From NCBI GenBank assembly GCA_047974375.1, contig JBKECF010000010.1, forward strand, positions 111,377 through 175,376: a stretch of 64,000 nt of DNA. Direction: 5' to 3'. The notes below the pieces were generated by a model. It saw only the letters and a list, made by a program, of their open reading frames with translations, was not told where the DNA came from and ran no database searches. Shown piece after piece: positions 51,674 through 60,821 of this stretch (position 1 is the first letter of the stretch; each line of letters starts with the position of its first letter). A program made the position numbers and the translations under genes. The stretch comes from JBKECF01 sp047974375 (lineage in GTDB: Bacteria; Bacillota; Clostridia; Lachnospirales; CAMZNU01).

Positions 51674-53041
51674 TTATTTTTTCCCACTAATGGTAATTAG
51701 TTCTTCGTTGTTCTTTGTCTTTTTTATTCTATTTAACATAATTTCCGTCAACTCGTAATTTAGTCTTTTATTACCCTGCCTTCGGATATTATAAATTGCC
51801 TCTTGCTCATTTTTATTTAATAATAGATCGTCCCGTCTTGTACCTGAGCGAATAATGTCTATGGCTGGGAAAATTCTTTTATCTGAAATTTTTCTATCTA
51901 ATACAAGCTCCATATTGCCTGTACCTTTAAATTCTTCAAAAATCACGTCGTCCATTTTACTGCCTGTTTCTACTAAAGCTGTAGCTAATATTGTCAAAGA
52001 GCCTCCATCTTCAATATTTCTTGCTGCACCAAAGAATTTTTTTGGCATATATAAAGAAGCAGGATCTAAACCACCTGATAGAGTCCTACCACTTGGTGGC
52101 ACTGTTAAATTATATGCACGTGCTAGTCTTGTAATGCTATCCAAAAGTATAACAACATCCATTTTTTGTTCTACTAGTCTTTTCCCACGTTCTAAAACCA
52201 TTTCGGCAACTCTCTTGTGGTGATCAGCGCCTTCATCAAAAGTTGAGTAAACAACTTCTACATGCTTTCCAATTATACTTCGCTTCATGTCTGTGACTTC
52301 TTCAGGTCTTTCATCAATTAATAATACGATTAAATTTATATTCGGATTATTTTCCACGATAGAATTTGCTACTGTTTTTAAAAGGGTAGTTTTACCTGTT
52401 TTAGGTGGTGCAACTATCATACCTCTTTGACCTTTACCAATTGGTGCAAATAAATCAATCATTCTTTGACTCGCATTAGGTACATTTGTTTCTAAAGTTA
52501 ATCTTTCCAATGGATAAATAGGTGTTAAATCTTCAAAATTACTACGATATGCTATTGTATTTGAATTAGCACCATTTACAGTACTAATATAAAGTAATGG
52601 TCTGAATTTTTCATTTTCCTTTGGAATTCTTAAATTTCCTTTTACTCTGTCGCCTGTACGCAGTTTAAAACGACGAATTTGAGCTGGCGACACATATATA
52701 TCTGTACTACCAGGAAGGAAATTGTCTTGCCTTAAAAATCCGTAGCCGTCAGGTAGCACTTCTAATATACCACTTTCTGTTATACCACTATCTAAGTCTT
52801 TAAAATTACTTCTAAAATCATCATCATCACTCGAATCCTCTTTTTTATCATTACTAACTTCTATGTCATCGCTCTCTTGCTTGCTACTTTTGCTATCTTC
52901 TTCAGAAATTTCAGCATTGCCTTCTTCAAGCAATTTTATTAACTCATCTTTCTTATATTTAGTTACAGAACCAATATTCATTTTCTTGGCAAAGATTCGC
53001 AATTCTGTTAATTTCATATCAGAATACTTGTGTTTCAGCAT
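51674..53041 (-). CDS. rho: Transcription termination factor Rho
   Basis: A hexameric RNA helicase that ends transcription at Rho-dependent sites. Domains: an N-terminal SAP-like helical region (LTELRIFAKKMNIG), an acidic Ser/Asp-rich linker (residues about 45-85) not present in E. coli Rho, the cold-shock-like RNA-binding domain (LEVLPDGYGFLRQ), and the RecA-type ATPase with APPKTGKTTLLK and VVLLDSITRLARAYN-like ILLDSITRLARAYN. 455 residues. The start follows AGGAG and lies eight bases after the LysM gene stop, so the two are co-transcribed. Confidence 0.97.
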   Translation of the reverse strand: MLKHKYSDMKLTELRIFAKKMNIGSVTKYKKDELIKLLEEGNAEISEEDSKSSKQESDDIEVSNDKKEDSSDDDDFRSNFKDLDSGITESGILEVLPDGYGFLRQDNFLPGSTDIYVSPAQIRRFKLRTGDRVKGNLRIPKENEKFRPLLYISTVNGANSNTIAYRSNFEDLTPIYPLERLTLETNVPNASQRMIDLFAPIGKGQRGMIVAPPKTGKTTLLKTVANSIVENNPNINLIVLLIDERPEEVTDMKRSIIGKHVEVVYSTFDEGADHHKRVAEMVLERGKRLVEQKMDVVILLDSITRLARAYNLTVPPSGRTLSGGLDPASLYMPKKFFGAARNIEDGGSLTILATALVETGSKMDDVIFEEFKGTGNMELVLDRKISDKRIFPAIDIIRSGTRRDDLLLNKNEQEAIYNIRRQGNKRLNYELTEIMLNRIKKTKNNEELITISGKK

Positions 53042-53049
53042 TTTTACTC

Positions 53050-54003
53050 CTATCTCTCTGGTAGTCTTAAGGTATCGCCTACAGCTATATTTCCATTCTT
53101 AATTTCATTTAAGCCACTTATAGCATCTACATAGTCACTGTTTCCGTAAATTTTTTGGCTTATTTTCCATAGGGAATCACCTGCTTGTACAACATACTCT
53201 GACGGCGTTTCAATATTTACTTCCTCTTCGCCACCATTATCTATAGTTGATTCTTCTTGATTTTCAATAGATTCTTCAGTATTGGTATTCGCAATATTCG
53301 CTACTAATAAAGAATCAACTTGTTCTTGTAAAGCTGATACTTCTGAATTTAGTCTCTGATTTTCTATTTTTAGGTTTGAACTTGTTTTTTCTAATTCTTT
53401 ATATAAAACCGCTGTTTTTTTAAGTTTTGTATTGGAAAAAAATAAAACAATTGTAGTAATGAAGAAAAAAATAATTAAACATAGACCTGTTATTCTAAAG
53501 GTTGCAATTCTTTTTTGCTTTTCTGACATTTTTCTTTTAGTTGATGTATTTCGTTTATTTTCCATTTTATCCACCTTGTGCGAATCAGCCCCGTTATGTA
53601 GTTGTGGTGGCTTTACTCTTGTTTGGCTACTTGCTGACCTTGAATTCTTTAATTCAATTTCGTTGTTTTTAATTTCTCTTTCCTCTATTTCTCTTAAAAT
53701 TTCTTGGCTTCTATTGGCTCGTTCTTTTAGCTCATTCTCTACTCTTATATTTGTTGTACTAAACATTTCTTTGTGTTCAGGCTGAGTATAGGACGGGTTT
53801 AATTCTGTGTTATCATTTTTAACTTTCCTTAAGTCTGAAACTAAGTTCCCAACAGCTTTTTTTGCCATATCATCATTATAATTTATTAGTGTATTAGTAG
53901 TAACTTTACTTGCTTGTTTTTTTTGTTCTTCTACCTCATTTGTTCCATATCTATTATTTACAACGGTTGTATCATCTAAATTGGTATATGATTTTTTTTT
54001 CAC
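53050..54003 (-). CDS. LysM-domain membrane protein
   Basis: A 317-residue protein with an N-terminal cytoplasmic charged region (residues 1-165), one membrane segment (about 168-190), a coiled coil (about 195-235), an acidic linker and a C-terminal LysM domain (about 268-316, VVQAGDSLWKISQKIYGNS). It would bind peptidoglycan outside the membrane. It lies upstream of rho. Such proteins occur in Clostridia near cell-division or sporulation genes, but no precise role can be assigned. Confidence 0.82.
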   Translation of the reverse strand: MKKKSYTNLDDTTVVNNRYGTNEVEEQKKQASKVTTNTLINYNDDMAKKAVGNLVSDLRKVKNDNTELNPSYTQPEHKEMFSTTNIRVENELKERANRSQEILREIEEREIKNNEIELKNSRSASSQTRVKPPQLHNGADSHKVDKMENKRNTSTKRKMSEKQKRIATFRITGLCLIIFFFITTIVLFFSNTKLKKTAVLYKELEKTSSNLKIENQRLNSEVSALQEQVDSLLVANIANTNTEESIENQEESTIDNGGEEEVNIETPSEYVVQAGDSLWKISQKIYGNSDYVDAISGLNEIKNGNIAVGDTLRLPER

Positions 54004-54237
54004 ACCTTCACCTCAAAAAGAATTTTTAATTCAAAAAATGTTAGTTAATTTCTACATAAAAACATAAGTCAAATCTCTATCTTAGATTTTATTATCTTTA
54101 TGCATAATTGTCAAACTTCTTTAAGGTTTTTTGAGTAATTTTTTTCAAAAAAATAAATATATGTTATTTTTTTCGAGTTTATATTAAAATGGTATTGTAG
54201 CATATTGTAATTCCAGTTCACATCATAAGGAGAAATT

Positions 54238-54771
54238 ATGGAACAAATGAAAATAAAAGGTGTTACACCTATTGAACAGCTGATTGTTATACTAGTTTTA
54301 GCAATAATAGTATTTATGTTTATTTCAAACGTCTTGAATTTTATTAACATAGCAAATAAAACTAAATATAATAATGATGTCCAAAAGTTGCACACTGCGG
54401 CAATAGGAGTTATGGTCACAAATTCAGAAGAAGTGAATTCCGCAAAAAAGTTGTACGCTTTCAAGGGAGAAGAACTATCAATTTTTTTAGATAATACAGT
54501 TACATATAATGAGAAATTTTCGCTAAATACAAATGAAAACCTTGTTATGGTCGATGAAAAAACAGCTATGGCTATTTATTACTATCCCAATTTTAATATA
54601 AAAAAAGATAGGTCTAAAAAGTACTCAATAATGTTCCCCGACTATTACTATAATCCAATTGATTATGAAGCCTATAAAGGTGAGAGTATTTTTTTAATTA
54701 TCTCCATGCCAGTAAATAGTGAAGGCACAATAAACACTTCACTACGACGTTGTACAGTAGTAACAAATTAA
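54238..54771 (+). CDS. Orphan type IV pilin/pseudopilin-like protein
   Basis: A 177-residue protein whose N-terminal segment KGVTPIEQLIVILVLAIIV matches the type IV prepilin pattern: a short basic leader, Gly at the cleavage point, and Glu at position +5 of the hydrophobic helix. The +1 residue is Val in place of Phe. The rest is a globular domain with one Cys near the C terminus. The ATG follows AAGGAG. No prepilin peptidase, pilus ATPase or platform gene is nearby, so it would depend on a system elsewhere. Competence pseudopilin and pilin are both possible. Confidence 0.6.
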   Translation: MEQMKIKGVTPIEQLIVILVLAIIVFMFISNVLNFINIANKTKYNNDVQKLHTAAIGVMVTNSEEVNSAKKLYAFKGEELSIFLDNTVTYNEKFSLNTNENLVMVDEKTAMAIYYYPNFNIKKDRSKKYSIMFPDYYYNPIDYEAYKGESIFLIISMPVNSEGTINTSLRRCTVVTN

Positions 54772-54815
54772 GCTTAAGTAAAATGATTTGAACTCACTTT
54801 ACTTAAGCTTTTTGC
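54770..54815 (+). terminator. Terminator of the pilin-like gene
   Basis: A perfect 13-bp stem (AAGCTTAAGTAAA / TTTACTTAAGCTT) with a 15-base loop is followed by TTT. It overlaps the stop codon of the pilin-like gene. Confidence 0.8.
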
Positions 54816-54940
54816 ACTTTTAAATATTCTTCTAATTTTAAGCGTCCTTTAAGATTTAATGTTTATTATATCTTTAAGCTTAAAAAACCAATACAAAGTT
54901 TTTAAAGTATTGCATATAGCTATAACGAAAGAGGTGAACT

Positions 54941-56107
54941 ATGGAAGATTATGTAAAGAATGAAATTATAATTTATAAGCCTTCAATAAAAAAACAATAT
55001 AAAAGGCTTATTGCCATGGTAATGGTATGTGTCATTATTTTTGGCTCAATGGTAGTTGGCATAGGTATAGGCGTATCTATAGATAATTTTATAGTCAAAG
55101 AAAAAGTATCTAGCCCCATTAGCAGTCCAAATTTAGCCCTTACCGCAACAACATCAACAGATTATAGTAATGTAATAGGTGATGTTTCAAATTCAGTTGT
55201 AAGTATAAATGTATTAGCAACTTCCAGAGATTACTTTGGTAGACCAAATAGTTATAAAAGTGCTGGATCCGGTATTATTTTTTCTGAAGACGAAAAAAAA
55301 GTATATGTAGCAACAAATAATCACGTAATAGATGGAGCTGTAGAGGTAACAGTCTCCGTAAACGACGATGTACAAATACCTGCAAGCTATATTGGATCTG
55401 ACTCAGTTTTTGACTTAGCTATTGTATCACTTGATAAAAGCGACTTGAAAAATAAAAATGTAAACTACTCCATCGCGATTTTTGGTAACAGTAGCGACCT
55501 AGAGGTTGGTGACACAGCCATTGCAATTGGAAACGCACTTGGAATGGGTAAAACTGCCACTAAAGGCATAATAAGTGCATTAAATAAATCCTTAGAAATA
55601 GATAATTCATCTTTACAAGTGTTACAAACGGATGCTGCCATAAATAGTGGAAATAGCGGCGGTCCTTTAATTAATGATAAAGGTGAAGTAATAGGAATTA
55701 ATACGGCCAAACTTAAAGATGCTGAAGGTATTGGTTATAGCATACCTGTAGATATTGCAAGCCCCATACTTTTAAATCTTTTAGAAAGTGGAACGAGTAA
55801 ACTTATCAGACCTTGCCTAGGTATTGAAGGTATATCTATAACAGAAGAATTACAAGAATATTATAACCTTCCTTCACCAGGCATATTCATTACAAATATT
55901 TTAACTAACTCAGGAGCATACCAAGGAGGTTTAAATATTGCTGATATAATAATCGGTATAAATAACTCAGAAATAAAGAACATGGACAACTTAACTAAAA
56001 CGTTAGAAAACTTTAGCATAAAAGATACCGTAAATGTAACAGTAATACGCAATAACGCAATAATAACATTGCCTATTACGCTTTATAAATTAAATAACGG
56101 GTTCTAG
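54941..56107 (+). CDS. HtrA/DegP-like serine protease, copy 1
   Basis: A membrane-anchored, envelope-facing protease of 388 residues: a basic N terminus, one membrane segment (about 22-45), a trypsin-like domain and one PDZ domain (about 295-385). The catalytic triad is His128 in NNHVIDG, Asp158 in DLAIV and Ser239 in SGNSGGPL. Start after GAGGTG. It degrades or refolds misfolded envelope proteins. It is followed 24 bases later by a related protease. Orthology to HtrA, HtrB or YyxA of Bacillus cannot be decided here. Confidence 0.93.
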   Translation: MEDYVKNEIIIYKPSIKKQYKRLIAMVMVCVIIFGSMVVGIGIGVSIDNFIVKEKVSSPISSPNLALTATTSTDYSNVIGDVSNSVVSINVLATSRDYFGRPNSYKSAGSGIIFSEDEKKVYVATNNHVIDGAVEVTVSVNDDVQIPASYIGSDSVFDLAIVSLDKSDLKNKNVNYSIAIFGNSSDLEVGDTAIAIGNALGMGKTATKGIISALNKSLEIDNSSLQVLQTDAAINSGNSGGPLINDKGEVIGINTAKLKDAEGIGYSIPVDIASPILLNLLESGTSKLIRPCLGIEGISITEELQEYYNLPSPGIFITNILTNSGAYQGGLNIADIIIGINNSEIKNMDNLTKTLENFSIKDTVNVTVIRNNAIITLPITLYKLNNGF

Positions 56108-56130
56108 AACATGAAAAATAGGAGGATATT

Positions 56131-57540
56131 ATGAACGAGAATTTTACACCAAACTCAAATGAAAATATTGGAAATGAATTTATGAATACACCAAACCCAC
56201 AGCAAAGTATTGTGGATAATTTCGAACAACAAATTAAACAAAACGCACAACCAATTAATCAGCCAAACACACAATGGAATGCAAACTATCAAAATTATCA
56301 ACATAGCTATCAACCAAATTTTGAAATGATAGATAAAAAGAAGCGAAAAGGCAAAAAAACTTTTGGAAAAGGAGCTTTAGCAGCAGCTTGTATAATCGGC
56401 CTAGTAGGTGGTACTATTGGCGGAGGTCTATTTGGACTTAACTACATAAAAGATGATATTATAAACTCAACAGTTTCTCAAGTCACTTCCATAATGTCTG
56501 AAAATGGTTCAATGTCAAATAATTATGTACTAAGTGATACCAATACATCTAAAGATACGAAAGCAGAATTTATACCTAACCGTTCCAATGTAATTAATAA
56601 AATGTTACCATCTGTTGTAGATATAAGAACTACTACCACTACACAGAATTATTTTGGAATGACTCAAGAAGGTGAAGGAGCTGGGACAGGTTTTGTCATA
56701 AAAATAGACAATGATAACGCTTATTTAATTACAAATAACCACGTAATTAGCGGTGCAAACGAAATAGGCATACAGTTCCATAATACAGAAGAATATGTAC
56801 CTGCAAATGTTGTAGGCACACAGCCTGAAAATGATTTAGCTATTATATCTGTTTCCCTTAGTGACTTAAAAACTGCAGGCGTTACAAATATATCCCCAGT
56901 AACATTTGGCAACTCCGATGATATTCGTGTTGGGGATTCAGTAATTGCAATCGGCAACTCACTAGGTCAAGGGATAAGTGCTACAAGTGGTATGATAAGC
57001 GTTACAAACAAAAATATAGAAATAGAAGGAAATAGCTTTGACGTTTTCCAAACTGACGCAGCAATTAACCCTGGTAACAGCGGCGGCCCATTAATTGACG
57101 AAAACGGAAATGTTATTGGCGTAAATACAGCTAAACTTATCAACTCGTCCGAAGGCTCTGTAGAAGGTATGGCATACGCAATTCCTTCAAATATAGTTGT
57201 AGAGGTAATAGATTCTATAATTGAAAGTTCAAACAAAGCTTTTATGGGCATTACAGGAACAACCATTACTGAGGAAATTGCTGATGCATATTCTTTACCA
57301 CCTATGGGAGTAATAGTTATAGAAGTAGTTTCTGGTGGAAGTGCTGAAATTTCCGGCATACAAAGCGGTGACATTATAACAAGCTTACAAGGTCAACCTA
57401 TAACATCAATAGAAAATTTACAAGAAAAAATACAAAGTATACCAGTTGGTGATAAGGCATCTATAAAAATATTAAGAGATGGTCAGACCATGGAATTAAC
57501 TTTGACTCTTAAGAGTCGTTCAGAGACACCTGTATATTAA
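56131..57540 (+). CDS. HtrA/DegP-like serine protease, copy 2
   Basis: The tandem relative, 469 residues, longer through an Asn/Gln-rich cytoplasmic N-terminal region (residues about 1-70). One membrane segment follows (about 85-108), then the protease domain with His204 in NNHVISG, Asp235 in NDLAII and Ser317 in PGNSGGPL, and a C-terminal PDZ domain. AGGAGG precedes the ATG. It probably forms an operon with copy 1. The N-terminal tail could sense or localise the enzyme. It ends at a strong terminator. Confidence 0.93.
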   Translation: MNENFTPNSNENIGNEFMNTPNPQQSIVDNFEQQIKQNAQPINQPNTQWNANYQNYQHSYQPNFEMIDKKKRKGKKTFGKGALAAACIIGLVGGTIGGGLFGLNYIKDDIINSTVSQVTSIMSENGSMSNNYVLSDTNTSKDTKAEFIPNRSNVINKMLPSVVDIRTTTTTQNYFGMTQEGEGAGTGFVIKIDNDNAYLITNNHVISGANEIGIQFHNTEEYVPANVVGTQPENDLAIISVSLSDLKTAGVTNISPVTFGNSDDIRVGDSVIAIGNSLGQGISATSGMISVTNKNIEIEGNSFDVFQTDAAINPGNSGGPLIDENGNVIGVNTAKLINSSEGSVEGMAYAIPSNIVVEVIDSIIESSNKAFMGITGTTITEEIADAYSLPPMGVIVIEVVSGGSAEISGIQSGDIITSLQGQPITSIENLQEKIQSIPVGDKASIKILRDGQTMELTLTLKSRSETPVY

Positions 57541-57546
57541 AAACAT

Positions 57547-57597
57547 AAAGGCATTTACAAAATAGCTTTTTCGCTAGATTTGCAAATGCCTTTTTTT
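57547..57597 (+). terminator. Terminator of the htrA pair
   Basis: The stem AAAGGCATTT with AAATGCCTTT closes a 27-base loop and leads into a run of seven T's. It lies just past the second protease and before the converging AraC-type gene. Confidence 0.85.
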
Positions 57598-57628
57598 GAG
57601 CAATCTCCACATATAAAGAACCTATCAG

Positions 57629-58405
57629 TTAATGAGTGCGTCTATAGACATCCTTTCCATACTCACTTGGCCAAATACCAACTATTTTTTTGAACGTTTT
57701 TGAAAAATAATACTGGTCATTGTATCCAACTGCTATAGAAACCTCTTTAACTAACATACTTCTGTTTAAGTCCATTATTTCCTTTGCCAATTCAACTCTA
57801 TATATATTTATAAATTCTGGAATGGATACACCAAAATAATTCTTGAATTTCTTAGATAAGTTTGGCGAAGACATAGCAAATTCCTTAGATAATACACCTA
57901 AAGAAATATTGCTCTTATGGTTTAGTTTAATAAAACTGCTAATCTCATCTAAAACTTCATCACAATTTAAATTCTGTATATTTGGATTTAGTACAGCCCA
58001 AAGCACTTCTGTTAATTCCAAGGCAAGTTGTTCTTCGTTCAACGCAGTAGAAATAGATAACTCAACTTGTTGATTGACTTCAGTAAGTTGAGCTATATTT
58101 AGAATTTTATCGTAAAACTTAATTATATTCTTTTCTAAAAACACTACAAAGCTTTTTAATGGCAGATTTTTTTTTACTGCTATTTCTATTATATTCTGTA
58201 GTTCTTCATTTATTTCATCTTTTTTCCCGCTAGCTAAGGCTTTGATTAAATCTATATTCATTACGTCTTCTGTCTTGTCATCATCTTTAGTCTTTTTATA
58301 AATTGTGTATTGTGAATGAAATAATCTACTTACACTATAAAGTTCCTTCCTTAATATGGAAAATATATTACGCATATTGTTCATATTGACTAAATTATTA
58401 TACAT
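57629..58405 (-). CDS. AraC-family regulator, probably 5'-damaged
   Basis: Encodes 258 residues ending in a complete AraC double helix-turn-helix (ISLGVLSKEFAMSSPNLSKKF and LVKEVSIAVGYNDQYYFSKTF, ending IVGIWPSEYG). The N-terminal part is a helical region of unknown type and is short for PocR- or YesN-like regulators. No good ribosome site is found at ATG 58405 or at later Met codons. The frame stays open 15 codons upstream without a start before TAA, and an adjacent frame carries a plausible continuation, which would fit a one-base frameshift near 58450. It may be a pseudogene. The boundary of the conjugative element lies just upstream. Confidence 0.65.
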   Translation of the reverse strand: MYNNLVNMNNMRNIFSILRKELYSVSRLFHSQYTIYKKTKDDDKTEDVMNIDLIKALASGKKDEINEELQNIIEIAVKKNLPLKSFVVFLEKNIIKFYDKILNIAQLTEVNQQVELSISTALNEEQLALELTEVLWAVLNPNIQNLNCDEVLDEISSFIKLNHKSNISLGVLSKEFAMSSPNLSKKFKNYFGVSIPEFINIYRVELAKEIMDLNRSMLVKEVSIAVGYNDQYYFSKTFKKIVGIWPSEYGKDVYRRTH

Positions 58406-58440
58406 TACTAAGGTTACAGTTAAATCACTATTTTCTTTTA

Positions 58441-58667
58441 AACTTGTTAGTTAAACCCCATAGCCCTTGATTTATAAGCACATTCATAGGATTTCAACTC
58501 TAATTTACTACTATTATACTACTTTTGGAAAGAGTTTTGATATGCTAATTTGAAATTCTTATGGATATGCCCCTATATAAGTATGTAAGGAAAGGTACAG
58601 CAATGGATGTGCGAAACATGTAGACCATTCCATTGCTCTATAAAATTTAATATTGTTCACAAATATG
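58441..58667. other. Host/element junction region, no gene
   Basis: About 230 bases between the AraC-type gene and the first element terminator. It holds a minus-strand TATAAT near 58512, short broken frames that may belong to the AraC gene's 5' end, and a 9-bp inverted repeat (AGCAATGGA at 58599-58607, TCCATTGCT at 58629-58637). I could not define an attachment-site repeat because the other end of the element is outside the window. Confidence 0.45.
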
Positions 58668-58702
58668 AAGTTAGTTTTTTAAGGAGCTAACTTCTTTTTT
58701 TG
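58668..58702 (+). terminator. Terminator/attenuator before parA
   Basis: The stem GAAGTTAG / CTAACTTC with a 12-base loop is followed by seven T's, then TGTACCC. It lies 30 bases before the parA start. An 18-base tail identical to this one follows the hairpin at 61735-61779. Confidence 0.8.
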
Positions 58703-58730
58703 TACCCAAAAATCGAAAGGAGGAACGAAC

Positions 58731-59552
58731 TTGAATGCAAAAGTAATTGCCATTGCCAACCAAAAGGGTGGCGTTGGCAAAACAACCACTTGTGGCAACT
58801 TAGGGATAGGACTGGCACAGGAAGGAAAGAAAGTCCTGCTTGCGGACTGTGACCCTCAAGGTAGCCTATCTATCAGTTTAGGGTACTCTCAACCGGATAC
58901 GCTCCCCACTACTATTGCAACTCTCATGGGCAAGGTAATTACGGATACTCCCATTGAAAATAAAGAGGGAATTTTGAGACATGAGGAAAATGTAGATTTA
59001 CTCCCTGCTAATATTGAACTATCTGGCATGGAAATATCTCTCGTAAATGCTATGAGTAGAGAAACTATCTTAAAGCAATATCTTGATACAATGCGAAAGC
59101 AATATGATTTTATCCTATTAGATTGTATGCCCTCTTTGGGTATGCTGACGGTCAATGCCCTTGCATCTGCTGATAGTGTAATAATTCCTGTACAAGCAGA
59201 TTATCTACCTGCAAAAGGATTAGAACAGCTTTTGCAGACAATTGGAAAGGTACGCAGACAAATAAACCCTAAGCTGAAAATAGATGGCATTTTGCTAACT
59301 ATGGTAGACAGCCGTACTAATTTTGCAAAGGACATCAGCACCTTGGTAAGAGAAACCTATGGAAACAACATTAAGATTTTCAATGCAGATATACCCCGTT
59401 CGGTGAAAGCCTCAGAAATTAGTGCCGAAGGGAAAAGTATCTTTGCCCATGACCCAAAGGGCAAGGTTGCCGAGGGATATAAAAATCTGACAAAGGAGGT
59501 GCTAAAAATTGAAAAGCTCCGCCAAAAACATAAAGCTGGCATCAGTCGATGA
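58731..59552 (+). CDS. parA: ParA-family ATPase
   Basis: A partition ATPase of 273 residues that helps maintain the element's excised form. The deviant Walker A KGGVGKTT is at residues 12-19, with the signature Lys first; ADCDPQGSLS and LLDCMPSLGMLTVNAL are the other ATPase motifs. The start is TTG at 58731, directly after AAAGGAGG; the ATG four bases on is in another frame. It overlaps parB by 44 bases. The more G+C rich codons contrast with the host genes. Confidence 0.93.
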   Translation: MNAKVIAIANQKGGVGKTTTCGNLGIGLAQEGKKVLLADCDPQGSLSISLGYSQPDTLPTTIATLMGKVITDTPIENKEGILRHEENVDLLPANIELSGMEISLVNAMSRETILKQYLDTMRKQYDFILLDCMPSLGMLTVNALASADSVIIPVQADYLPAKGLEQLLQTIGKVRRQINPKLKIDGILLTMVDSRTNFAKDISTLVRETYGNNIKIFNADIPRSVKASEISAEGKSIFAHDPKGKVAEGYKNLTKEVLKIEKLRQKHKAGISR

Positions 59553-60435
59553 TTTGTTTTCTACTGAGGAAAGCAGAGCCGATGATAACTTAGAAAAAAT
59601 AATAAAAATTTCCTTAACGGAATTGTTCCCGTTCAAAGACCACCCGTTTAAGGTAATCGACAACGAGGCTATGATTGATACTGCTGAAAGTGTAAAAAAA
59701 TATGGCGTACTTGTTCCTGCCATTGCCCGACCTCGTGATGAGGGCGGTTATGAACTTGTAGCAGGACACCGCCGTAAAAGAGCCTGTGAACTTGCAGAAC
59801 TTTCTACCATGCCCGTCATAGTCCGTAATCTTGACGATGATGCCGCCACTATTATCATGGTTGACAGTAACTTGCAGAGGGAAAATATTTTGCCGAGTGA
59901 ACGAGCCTTTGCATATAAAATGAAGTTAGATGCTGTAAAAAGGCAAGGTGCGAGAAATGATTTAACTTCCCGACAAGTTGTCGGGAAGTTGGAAACCGCC
60001 GATATTGTGGGAAAAGAGGCTGGCGATAGTGGCAGACAGGTACAAAGGTATATCCGATTAACGGAGCTTATCCCTGAACTGCTTTCTATGGTAGATGAAA
60101 GGAAGATAGCATTTAATCCTGCTGTAGAGTTATCTTATCTCAAAAAAGAGGAACAAACGAACTTACTTGAGGCTATGGATATGGAACAGGCTACCCCCTC
60201 TCATTCACAGGCACAGCGGTTAAAGAAATTCAGTTCCGAAGGCAAATTAACCATTGAGGTTATGAGTGCCATTATGAGCGAAGAAAAGAAAGGTGATTTA
60301 GACAAAGTAACGCTGACAGGCGATAAGATTAAAAAGTATTTCCCTAAAAGCTACACTCCACAGCAAATGGAGGCTACCATCATTAAACTACTTGAAGGCT
60401 GGCACAAAAAAAGGACACAGCAACAAGAGCGATAG
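59509..60435 (+). CDS. parB: ParB-family partition protein
   Basis: The DNA-binding partner of ParA, 308 residues. The ParB/Srx domain contains GYELVAGHRRKRACELA and the helix-turn-helix is near residues 180-210. The start is TTG at 59509, following AAAGGAGGTG and within the parA gene in another frame. The mid-gene sequence carries a 27-base palindrome at 59964-59990. It probably binds parS-like sites on the element; none with a known consensus was found. Confidence 0.92.
   Translation: MKSSAKNIKLASVDDLFSTEESRADDNLEKIIKISLTELFPFKDHPFKVIDNEAMIDTAESVKKYGVLVPAIARPRDEGGYELVAGHRRKRACELAELSTMPVIVRNLDDDAATIIMVDSNLQRENILPSERAFAYKMKLDAVKRQGARNDLTSRQVVGKLETADIVGKEAGDSGRQVQRYIRLTELIPELLSMVDERKIAFNPAVELSYLKKEEQTNLLEAMDMEQATPSHSQAQRLKKFSSEGKLTIEVMSAIMSEEKKGDLDKVTLTGDKIKKYFPKSYTPQQMEATIIKLLEGWHKKRTQQQER
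59964..59990. repeat. 27-base perfect palindrome inside parB
   Basis: AACTTCCCGACAA and its exact reverse complement flank a single G. The arms encode part of LTSRQVVGKL, so the repeat is inside the coding sequence. It could form an mRNA hairpin of 13 bp or be a DNA site for a dimeric protein such as ParB. Confidence 0.85.
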
Positions 60436-60449
60436 AAAGGAGTCCCCTT

Positions 60450-60764
60450 ATGAATAAGAATAAAACCATTTTCGAGCTAATTGACGAGGCTCGCAGGCAA
60501 TCGGGAGAACCACTGCTTGCCGGACATGATATTATGGCTTTGGAACGCTTTGACCCTGATGTTACGCACATGATTGTATTTGATGTGTTGAATCATTCTT
60601 CCCCTGTGGGAAATAAGGGCGAGCGTATGCGATTGTTCTTGACCGATTTAGGTTATCAAAAAGCATTGGAAAGCCAACAACGTGAGGAAGTCAAAATCCT
60701 TAGACACGCTAAAATAACAAAAGGTCATATCCTCTATGATAGAGGAAGTGAGCCAACACGCTGA
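60450..60764 (+). CDS. Conjugative-element hypothetical protein
   Basis: A 104-residue soluble protein starting MNKNKTIFELIDEARRQSGE, with no signal peptide, metal motif or transmembrane segment. AAAGGAG lies before the ATG. It sits 14 bases after parB and before the initiator-like gene, the usual place for a small conserved protein in Tn1549-type elements. I do not recognise a functional domain. Its codon use fits the element rather than the host. Confidence 0.75.
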   Translation: MNKNKTIFELIDEARRQSGEPLLAGHDIMALERFDPDVTHMIVFDVLNHSSPVGNKGERMRLFLTDLGYQKALESQQREEVKILRHAKITKGHILYDRGSEPTR

Positions 60765-60821
60765 GATAACCGCAAAACTGCCTGCGGCTATTTTTATTTT
60801 CAGAGGAAAGGAGTGATGTGA

